Source: an uncultured Acetobacteraceae bacterium (GTDB lineage: Bacteria; Pseudomonadota; Alphaproteobacteria; Acetobacterales; Acetobacteraceae). From it: a stretch of 64,000 nt of DNA. The notes under the pieces are model-generated. The model had not been told where the DNA came from. It saw only the letters and a program-made list of their open reading frames with translations, and made no database searches. The translations under genes were made by a program, and so were the position numbers. The stretch covers positions 1-64,000 of the forward strand of contig CAIYDT010000216.1 of assembly GCA_903924985.1 (NCBI GenBank), given 5' to 3'. Positions 57,068 through 64,000 of the stretch are shown here, in pieces. Each line of letters starts with the position of its first letter. Positions within the stretch are counted from its first letter, which is position 1.

Positions 57068-57592
57068 TCAATCCATCGGGGGGGCACCGATGACGATGCG
57101 CACGACGTCCGGTGCGGTCGCGTCGAATTGCGCCTCGGGCTTGATGCCGGCGGCGTCGAGGGCCTGCTTGATCAGCAGCGCGTCGGGCGAGGGATCCAGT
57201 GCCCCGCGGTTCTGGATCAGGATGCCGTTGAAGGACGCCAGCGTGCCGGCTGTGTAGGTGCCCTGGTCGTCGACATCCCAGCCGGGAATGCTCTGGAGCA
57301 GTTCCTTGAGATCCTCCTTGAACTGACGGGCGCGGAGGTTGTTCAGGCGCACGATCACGCGCAGGTTATGCTGGCTGGCGGTGGCGATGGCCTGGAATTT
57401 GGCCCATTGCGCGTCGCTGATCCCCCAGGCGTCGGGGTCGCGTTCGCGGTCGGGGGAGCGGCCTTTGGCGGTGCTGGCCGGGGGGCCATCCGGCATGAAC
57501 ACGACGCCGTCCGATGATTCGGCACGCGCCGCCAGTGGGTACATCCCCAACACGATCAGACCGGCTGCCAGTCCAAGCCGAACGAACTTCAC
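57068..57592 (-). CDS. secreted protein of unknown function
   Basis: Signal peptide MKFVRLGLAAGLIVLGMYPLAARAE; no recognised domain. Confidence 0.65.
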   Translation of the reverse strand: MKFVRLGLAAGLIVLGMYPLAARAESSDGVVFMPDGPPASTAKGRSPDRERDPDAWGISDAQWAKFQAIATASQHNLRVIVRLNNLRARQFKEDLKELLQSIPGWDVDDQGTYTAGTLASFNGILIQNRGALDPSPDALLIKQALDAAGIKPEAQFDATAPDVVRIVIGAPPMD

Positions 57593-57596
57593 GCTG

Positions 57597-58421
57597 CTAC
57601 CCTTGTCTGTACAGCCGCGCGAGCCGCTCGTGATCGGTCAGCCAGCAATGGGCGGCGCGGCGAATGAGGGACAGCGAATCCAACATCGCGAGCGCACCAT
57701 AAGGGCGACCAAATACATGGGCGTGAAGAGTGATGTCCAGACACCCGGGATCGTTGCCAAGGCGCGGCCATCCATCCAGAATTTTTCCCAAAGTGCGGGT
57801 AAAGGCGTCCGGCTCATTCCCATAGCGGACATACAGCGGCATGTCGTTCACCTCCATGGTGAAGGGCATGCCGACCAGGGGGCCGGCGCCGGTTTCGATC
57901 GGGTATGGCAGATCGGAGTCGAACATGTCCGCGTGCCAGCGAAATCCGGCGCGCGCCAGCAGGCCGGAGGTCAGGGCGCTGGGCGTGCAGCGGGGGCTGA
58001 GCCAGCCGGCGGGATGCTGGCCGGTGGTTTTCTCGATGACGTCGACGCAGCGGGCGATGTCGGCTTGTTCGGCTTCCGGAGTCAGGTACGGGGGCAGGGT
58101 GCCCTGGCTCCAGCCGTGCGCCGCGACATGGTGGCCCCGCTTGACGATGGCGGCGGCGAGGTCGGGGTAAAGTTCCGCCACCACGCCGGACGTGTAAAAA
58201 ACCGCCCGCGCACCCTCCCGGTCCAGCAGATCGAGCAGCCGCCACGCGCCGACCTTGGCGCCGTAGTCGGCCCAGGACCGCGCCTGCAAGTCGACCACGC
58301 CGGGTCGCAAAGGATTGCCCATCGGGCCGATGCCGGGGGCGTCGGGGGCGGCCCAACCCTCCAGCATCACGTTGACCGAAATCGCGAGAGGCCTATCCGC
58401 CGGCCAGCCGTCCGGGGTCAT
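57597..58421 (-). CDS. polysaccharide deacetylase family protein (NodB-like)
   Basis: RLLDLLDREGARAVFYTSGVVAELYPDLAAAIVKRGHHVAAHGWSQGTL, WLSPRCTPSALTSGLLARAGFRWHADMFDSDLPY. Confidence 0.88.
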   Translation of the reverse strand: MTPDGWPADRPLAISVNVMLEGWAAPDAPGIGPMGNPLRPGVVDLQARSWADYGAKVGAWRLLDLLDREGARAVFYTSGVVAELYPDLAAAIVKRGHHVAAHGWSQGTLPPYLTPEAEQADIARCVDVIEKTTGQHPAGWLSPRCTPSALTSGLLARAGFRWHADMFDSDLPYPIETGAGPLVGMPFTMEVNDMPLYVRYGNEPDAFTRTLGKILDGWPRLGNDPGCLDITLHAHVFGRPYGALAMLDSLSLIRRAAHCWLTDHERLARLYRQG

Positions 58422-59239
58422 ACCGGCCACCCCAGCCACGCGCACAGACCCTTGCCCATCACCCATTCCTTGTCGGCGGCGGACAGGAACGGCAGTTCCT
58501 CGGTGAACATGGTGACGGCCTGGCGGTAGGTGCAGGGCAGGCGGGACAGGTCGGTGCCCCAGAACATGCGTTTCGGTCCGAAGGCGTCGAACACCTGCTC
58601 GATGTACCCGTGAATGTTGCGATATGGCCAGGGTTCCGAGGAAAAACACGGCAGCGCCGAGGCTTTGGCCGCCACGTTCGGGCGCTTCGCCATCGCCAGC
58701 AGCAGCGGCAGATCGGCGAAGGCGGCGTCGTCCTTCACCCGCCGCAGCGCCAGATGATCGACCACGAGCCTGAGGCCGGGATGCCGTTCGGCGAGCTTGT
58801 CCACCAGCGGCAGTGCGCCGACGCAGGACATCATCACCGGCAATCCGTATTCCTCCGCCGCCGCGAATGCCCAATCTCCCAGCCCGTCCTTGAACCAGGT
58901 GTGCTCGGGGCGGACGGTAAAGCGCAGACCGAGGAAGCCGGGCTGGTCCCGCCAGGTCGCCAGTTTCTCCGGTGCGACGGGGGTGACAGGCACGCGCCCC
59001 ATGATGGCGAAACGGCCGGGGTGCAGGCGGCAGGCCTCCTGCGCGAGGTCGTTGCGGTCGCCCTCCCACGACGGCGGCACGATAATCGCTTTATCCACCC
59101 CCGCCACGTCCATTTCCGCCACCAGCTCGGCGGTGCCGAGGGGCGTGTCGCGATGCGCATAGCTATGGGTGGCCTTGGGCCAGGGACGTTCCGGGGTGTC
59201 GGCGCCCCAAATATGCACCTGCGCGTCGGCGATCATCAT
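58418..59239 (-). CDS. amidohydrolase family protein (Amidohydro_2)
   Basis: IADAQVHIWGADTPERPWP, LVVDHLALRR, KRMFWGTDLSR; ATGA overlap with the deacetylase. Confidence 0.9.
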   Translation of the reverse strand: MMIADAQVHIWGADTPERPWPKATHSYAHRDTPLGTAELVAEMDVAGVDKAIIVPPSWEGDRNDLAQEACRLHPGRFAIMGRVPVTPVAPEKLATWRDQPGFLGLRFTVRPEHTWFKDGLGDWAFAAAEEYGLPVMMSCVGALPLVDKLAERHPGLRLVVDHLALRRVKDDAAFADLPLLLAMAKRPNVAAKASALPCFSSEPWPYRNIHGYIEQVFDAFGPKRMFWGTDLSRLPCTYRQAVTMFTEELPFLSAADKEWVMGKGLCAWLGWPV

Positions 59240-59285
59240 GGTCCTTGGTCCCCTCTTTTCCAGCCCGCTCGGCGTCCCCTGCCAG

Positions 59286-60137
59286 CTACACCGCCCGCAT
59301 CAGCCCGACCCAGCGATCCAGGATCGGCAGCACCACGTCCGCCTTCGCCGAGGGCAGGCTGACGATGCAGCGGACGATGCCGAAGTCGCGGTAACGGGAC
59401 AGGGTTGCCTGATCCTCCACCCCGTAGAACAGGGAGATCGGGAAGGTCGCGGGGTCGCGGCCGGCGTCCGTCAGCATGTCGCGGAATTTGGGCACGTAAT
59501 CGAATACGTCGCCGTATTGGCCGGGGCGGCCGGCCAGGGGGATCCAGCCGTCGCCGTAGCGGACGGCGCGGCGGGCGGCGTAGGGGTAGGCGCCGCCGAC
59601 GATGACCGGCGGGTGGGGCTTTTGCACCGGCTTAGGCCAGGTCATCATCGGGTCGAAATTGACGAACTCCCCGTGATATTCGGCCTTGGTCTGGGTCCAG
59701 ATGGCTTTCATGGCCTCCACCCGTTCGCGCACCAGCTTGTGGCGGGTGGCGAAGACGGTGCCGTGGTTCTCCATCTCATCCTGGTTCCAGCCGTTGCCGA
59801 TACCAAACAGGAAGCGGCCCTTGGAGATGTGGTCGATGGACGCGACCAGCTTCGCCGTTTGGATGGGGTCGCGCTGGTTCACCAGGCAGACGCCGGTGCC
59901 GAGTTTTAGGGTTTTGGTGACCATGGCGGCCGATGTCAGCGACACGAAGGGGTCCATCACATCGTAGTAATGCTTCGGCAATTCCCCGCCGCCGCCCCAG
60001 GGGGATTTGCGCGACAGGGGGATGTGGGAGTGTTCCGCCGCCCAGACGGACTCGAAACCGCGTTCCTCCAGCGCCAGGCCGAGTTCGGCGGGGCTCATGG
60101 AGTAGTCGGTGAAGAACATGGATGCGCCGAAATGCAT
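59286..60137 (-). CDS. LLM-class flavin/F420 oxidoreductase
   Basis: ESVWAAEHSHIPLSRKSPWGGGGELPKHYYDVMDPFVSL, KGRFLFGIGNGWNQDEMENHG. Confidence 0.93.
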   Translation of the reverse strand: MHFGASMFFTDYSMSPAELGLALEERGFESVWAAEHSHIPLSRKSPWGGGGELPKHYYDVMDPFVSLTSAAMVTKTLKLGTGVCLVNQRDPIQTAKLVASIDHISKGRFLFGIGNGWNQDEMENHGTVFATRHKLVRERVEAMKAIWTQTKAEYHGEFVNFDPMMTWPKPVQKPHPPVIVGGAYPYAARRAVRYGDGWIPLAGRPGQYGDVFDYVPKFRDMLTDAGRDPATFPISLFYGVEDQATLSRYRDFGIVRCIVSLPSAKADVVLPILDRWVGLMRAV

Positions 60138-60149
60138 GGTCGGAACTCC

Positions 60150-61007
60150 TTAGTTTGAAACCTGACGGATCAGCGCGGCCCAGCGGTCGAGGATCGGCAG
60201 CACCGTTTCCGCGTTGCCGGCCGGAAGGCCGACGGAGGCGCGCTCGATGCCGAGGTCGCGGTAACGTTTCAGCAGATCCAGGTCCTCGGGCGACGCGGTC
60301 AGGGAAATGGGGAAGGTCGCGGGGTCGCGTCCCTCGGCCGCCAGCATGGCGCGCGCTTTGGGGACGATGCTGAACACGTCGCTGTTTTCGCCCATCAATC
60401 CGGCCAGGGGCATCCAGCCGTCGGCGTAACGGATGGCGCGGCGGGCGGCGTGCGGGAACGTTCCGCCGACGTAAATTGGGGGGTAAGGTTTCTGGATCGG
60501 TTTGGGCCAGGTCATCATGGGGTCGAAATTGACGAACTCGCCGTGATATTCGGCCTTGTCCTGGGTCCAGATTTGCTTCATCGCCTCCACCCGTTCGCGC
60601 ACCAGCCTGGCGCGGGTGGCATAGACGGTGCCGTGGTTTTCCATTTCCTCGGCGTTCCAGCCGACGCCGATGCCGAAGATGAAACGGCCCTTGGAGATCT
60701 GGTCGAGCGATGCCACCGACTTGGCCAACTGGATGGGGTCGCGCTGGTTCACCAGGCACACGCCGGTGCCGAGTTTCAACGTCTTCGTCACCATCGCCGC
60801 CGCCGCCAGGGTCACGAAGGGGTCCATCACGTCGTAGTAGTGCTTCGGCACCTCCCCGCCATTGGGGAACACCGACCGGCGCGACACCGGGATGTGGGAG
60901 TGTTCGGGCGCCCACAGGCAGTCGAAGCCGCGTTGCTCCAGCGCCTGGGCGAGCTCCCCCGGGGCCATGGAATAATCGGTGAAGAACATGGATGCGCCGA
61001 ATTTCAT
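60150..61007 (-). CDS. LLM-class flavin/F420 oxidoreductase (tandem paralog)
   Basis: DCLWAPEHSHIPVSRRSVFPNGGEVPKHYYDVMDPFVTL, KGRFIFGIGVGWNAEEMENHG. Confidence 0.93.
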   Translation of the reverse strand: MKFGASMFFTDYSMAPGELAQALEQRGFDCLWAPEHSHIPVSRRSVFPNGGEVPKHYYDVMDPFVTLAAAAMVTKTLKLGTGVCLVNQRDPIQLAKSVASLDQISKGRFIFGIGVGWNAEEMENHGTVYATRARLVRERVEAMKQIWTQDKAEYHGEFVNFDPMMTWPKPIQKPYPPIYVGGTFPHAARRAIRYADGWMPLAGLMGENSDVFSIVPKARAMLAAEGRDPATFPISLTASPEDLDLLKRYRDLGIERASVGLPAGNAETVLPILDRWAALIRQVSN

Positions 61008-61106
61008 ACTGGGACTCCCTGGTGCCGCGTTGTCGCCAGCGTAGCCCCAGCTTGACGCGCGGCAAAGCGGGGGCAACGCTTGGGGGATAACCAGGGAGGA
61101 ACCACC

Positions 61107-61394
61107 ATGCCCGTACGCCTTGTCGTGTCGATCAATGCCGAACCCGGCAAAGGATCGGAACTCGCCGCCATTTACCGGGGCCGCTGTGCCGACGTGACGA
61201 AGGAGCCGGGCTGCCTACAGTTCGAGGTGTTTCAGAGCGTGGTGAACCCCGACAGGCTCGCATTGCTGGAGCTGTGGGCGGATCAGGCGGCGCTGGACGT
61301 GCATGCGGGGGTGAATGCGACCCGAGCGCCGTTGCCGCCGGGACTGCGGGCGCCGGGTTCGGTGCGGGAAGATTACGAACACAACCCCGTCTGA
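61107..61394 (+). CDS. antibiotic biosynthesis monooxygenase (ABM) family protein
   Basis: VRLVVSINAEPGKGSELAAIYRGRCADVTKEPGCLQFEVFQSVVNPDRLALLELWADQAALDVH. Confidence 0.88.
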   Translation: MPVRLVVSINAEPGKGSELAAIYRGRCADVTKEPGCLQFEVFQSVVNPDRLALLELWADQAALDVHAGVNATRAPLPPGLRAPGSVREDYEHNPV

Positions 61395-61410
61395 TCAGGA
61401 CACGGACCCC

Positions 61411-62769
61411 ATGAGCGACGCTCTTCCCACCGCCACCCGCGTGTCGGACCCCGGCATTCGCGCGCTGTATCAACTGGAGAACCGCTGGCAGGCGTGGCTG
61501 GATGTGGAGGCCGCATTGGCGCGGGCCCAGGCCGAACTCGGGATCATTCCGGTCGCGGCGGCCGACGCCATCGCCAAGGCGGCGCATTACAGTTCGATGG
61601 ACCGAGCGCGTTTGGATGAGGGGTTCGCTCGGACGGGGCATACGATCGTGCCGCTGGTCTGGGAACTCAGCCGTATCACGGGGGAGGAGTATGGCGGCTG
61701 GGTCCACTGGGGCGCCACCACCCAGAACATCACCCAGACCGGCGATTTACTCGTTCTGCGCCAGGCACACGCCGTGTTTTTCCGCCTGATCGGGGAGGCT
61801 TTGGCGGCGATGGCGGACCTCGCCGAACGCGGCGCCGATATGCCGATCGCGGGGCGGACGCATGGGCAGCACGCGGTGCCCGCGACGTTTGGCTATAAGG
61901 TCGCGGTGTGGATCGATGAGTTGCTGCGTCATGTGGAACGGATGCGGCAGGCGGCGCCTCGGCTGTTCATTGCCATGCTTGGCGGCGGGGCGGGGACTTA
62001 TGCGTCATTGGGCAAGATGGGGCCGCCGGTGCAGCAGGGCATCGGGCGGCTGCTGGGCTTCGGCTCCATGACCGTGCCCTCCCGCGCCATCGGCGACCAT
62101 CTGGGGGAGAACATTTGCCTGCTCGGCATGCTCGCCGCCACCTGCGGCAAGATCGGGCGGGAAATCTACACCCTGATGAAAACCGAATACGGGGAGGTCG
62201 AGGAACCCGTGCCGCCGGGTACGGTGGGGTCGTCCACCATGCCGCAGAAGCGCAATCCCAAGCTGTGCCAGGACATTATCGCGGCGGCGGCGGAGGTGCG
62301 CTCCCTGGTGCCCCTGGCCCTGGAAGCGATGACCACCGAACACGAGGCCGACCGCACCACCAGCCTGATGTTCGATAGCGCCGAGGCGCGGGCTTGCATC
62401 GCGATGGGGGATATTCTGTCGCGGCTGGGGGAGATCATGCGGGGATTGAAGCTGGACCCGGCGCGGATGCGGGCGAACCTGGACCTCGGCGGCGGGTTGA
62501 TTCTGGCGGAGGCGGTGATGCTGGACCTCGGCGCCGCGCTGGGGCGGCAGCATGCGCACGACGTGGTGTATGATTCGGCGATGGCGGCGGCTGAGCAGGG
62601 GGTTTCGTTCGGGGGGCTGCTGACGGCGGACCCAAGGGTGACGGCGCATATGTCGGCGGAGGCGATCCAGAAACTGCTGGACCCCACGGCTTATACCGGG
62701 CTGTGTTCGGAGATGGCCCGAGAAGGGGCCGTGCGGGCACGGGCGGCGGTGCCGGGGTTGGTTGCTTAA
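61411..62769 (+). CDS. class II fumarase/aspartase superfamily lyase (adenylosuccinate lyase/carboxymuconate cycloisomerase-like)
   Basis: HWGATTQNITQTGDLLVLRQA, GRTHGQHAVPATFGYKVAVW, signature GSSTMPQKRNPKLCQDI. Confidence 0.93.
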   Translation: MSDALPTATRVSDPGIRALYQLENRWQAWLDVEAALARAQAELGIIPVAAADAIAKAAHYSSMDRARLDEGFARTGHTIVPLVWELSRITGEEYGGWVHWGATTQNITQTGDLLVLRQAHAVFFRLIGEALAAMADLAERGADMPIAGRTHGQHAVPATFGYKVAVWIDELLRHVERMRQAAPRLFIAMLGGGAGTYASLGKMGPPVQQGIGRLLGFGSMTVPSRAIGDHLGENICLLGMLAATCGKIGREIYTLMKTEYGEVEEPVPPGTVGSSTMPQKRNPKLCQDIIAAAAEVRSLVPLALEAMTTEHEADRTTSLMFDSAEARACIAMGDILSRLGEIMRGLKLDPARMRANLDLGGGLILAEAVMLDLGAALGRQHAHDVVYDSAMAAAEQGVSFGGLLTADPRVTAHMSAEAIQKLLDPTAYTGLCSEMAREGAVRARAAVPGLVA

Positions 62770-62775
62770 TTCCGC

Positions 62776-62804
62776 GTCATCCCCGGGACAAGCCCGGGGA
62801 TGAC
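62776..62804. repeat. REP-like intergenic palindrome GTCATCCCCGGGACAAGCCCGGGGATGAC
   Basis: Near-perfect inverted repeat 7 bp after the lyase stop. Confidence 0.75.
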
Positions 62805-62836
62805 GTATCGATGCTAATGAAGGAAGGAGACCCCAA

Positions 62837-63577
62837 ATGCCATTCTACGAAAAAGGCAACGTCCGCATCCACTATGAGGAAGTCGGCTCCGGCCCACCCC
62901 TGCTGATCATCCCCGGCGGCGGGCTGAACGCGATGATCCCCTACGTCACGGTGAACGGGCCGTTCAACGTGTTCGAGGAGTTCAAGAACGAATACCGGTG
63001 CATTTCCTTCGATCTGCGCAACTCCACCGGCAGCCAGTCCACTGGCCCGCTCGAGATCGACAGGCCCTGGGACGCTTACACCGACGATCACCTCGGGTTG
63101 ATGGACCATTTGGGCATCGACAAGTTCCTGGTGATGGGCTTCTGCATCGGCGGCCCGTTCATCTGGAATATGTTGCGGCGCGCGCCGGAGCGCGTCATCG
63201 CCGCCGTGCTGGCACAGCCCAGCGGGAACCGTCCGGAGATGCCGGATCTGTTCTACAACAACAACATGAAGGGCTGGGCCCCGGCCCTCTGCGCTGCTCG
63301 GCCCGAGATCACGATGGAGCAGTGCGACCGGTTCCTGCGGAACATGTACGGGTCGAACGATTTCGTGTTCACCGTGACGCGCGATTTCGTGCGGTCCTGC
63401 CAGACCCCGGTGCTGGTGCTGCCGGACGACGTGCCGGCGCATCCTTACGCGGTGGCGATGGAGACGGTGATGTTGGCGCCGAACTCGGAGGTGAGCTTGT
63501 TCCCGTGGAAGGAGCCTAAGGAGCGGATTCCGCTGGTTGTGCGGCAGACTCGGTCGTTTTTGCGGGCGCATCGGTAG
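62837..63577 (+). CDS. alpha/beta hydrolase
   Basis: VRIHYEEVGSGPPLLIIPGGGLNAMIPYVT, FLVMGFCIGGPFIWNML. Confidence 0.92.
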   Translation: MPFYEKGNVRIHYEEVGSGPPLLIIPGGGLNAMIPYVTVNGPFNVFEEFKNEYRCISFDLRNSTGSQSTGPLEIDRPWDAYTDDHLGLMDHLGIDKFLVMGFCIGGPFIWNMLRRAPERVIAAVLAQPSGNRPEMPDLFYNNNMKGWAPALCAARPEITMEQCDRFLRNMYGSNDFVFTVTRDFVRSCQTPVLVLPDDVPAHPYAVAMETVMLAPNSEVSLFPWKEPKERIPLVVRQTRSFLRAHR

Positions 63578-63598
63578 GGGAGGGGACGCGGTTTTTGT

Positions 63599-63625
63599 GT
63601 CATGGCGGGCGCAGGCCCGCCACCC
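63599..63625. repeat. REP-like intergenic palindrome (degenerate) GTCATGGCGGGCGCAGGCCCGCCACCC
   Basis: Inverted repeat, same family. Confidence 0.5.
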
Positions 63626-63884
63626 ACGATTTATTTGCGTCGTGACAATGGTAGGAGGGCGCGAAGCAAGGAGCACGAGGCACCGCCTGTTCCCGCACCG
63701 TCATGGTCGGGCTTGACCCGCCCCCCCCCCGCGGTACGATGCCTTGAAGTTTGGGATTGGTTGCAAGCACAGGGGGAACTATGAGCTGATGACAGCGTCT
63801 GGCTGCCGAGAGCCGCGCGGATAATCAGCATGCCTATATCGTATATGAAGCAATTTGAACCCTTCGACGCAAAGTAAGTATTTC

Positions 63885-63924
63885 AACGCAGATGAACATG
63901 GATGAACGCAGATACACGCAGATT
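63885..63924. repeat. short degenerate tandem repeat (ACGCAGATgaacatGGATGAACGCAGATACACGCAGAT)
   Basis: Repeated ACGCAGAT/GGATGA units. Confidence 0.5.
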
Positions 63925-64000
63925 TTGTCGGTATTATGTAGCAGCCGCCACTATACAGAAAATCAATGGGTTAGCGGTCAGGCCGAAGCCATTTCAACCC

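Noticed and set aside
61107-61394. ABM-family protein as part of an antibiotic gene cluster
   Set aside because: No PKS, NRPS or other biosynthetic genes in the window; such monooxygenases are common in catabolic contexts.
1-64000. CRISPR arrays, tRNA or rRNA genes
   Set aside because: No regularly spaced direct repeats and no cloverleaf or rRNA-like stretches were recognised by eye.

Overview
GC-rich bacterial window, probably from an alphaproteobacterium (Rhodospirillales/Acetobacteraceae-like by gene content; inference only). About 56 CDS are supportable. Most of the first 44 kb consists of repeated CoA-linked catabolic modules: family III CoA-transferases (CaiB type), acyl-CoA dehydrogenases, three MaoC-like hydratase pairs, three MmgE/PrpD proteins, an HMG-CoA-lyase-like aldolase, amidohydrolases and a single-chain BC-BCCP-CT acyl-CoA carboxylase. 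It also holds a complete NMT1-type ABC importer, two solute-binding proteins without permeases, and a long-form PurC coupled to an Fe-ADH. The last 20 kb carries an SNF2 helicase with a SWIM-like finger, an AT-richer insert with a GH114/TM1410-like domain fused to a glycine-rich repeat tail, an MsbA-like ABC exporter, an mntH-mntR pair with two upstream palindromes, tandem LLM oxidoreductases and further catabolic enzymes. The most interesting signals are: (i) four TTGAT-N4-ATCAA (FNR/FixK-type) boxes, two of them exact, all in divergent intergenic gaps in front of catabolic modules; (ii) the GH114-fusion gene bracketed by ~73-bp direct repeats; (iii) a G-tract frameshift splitting an EAL protein; (iv) mutually exclusive hairpins upstream of a phosphoesterase; (v) a dispersed family of intergenic palindromes. 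No tRNA, rRNA or CRISPR array was seen. All family names come from reading motifs in the translations, not from database searches.
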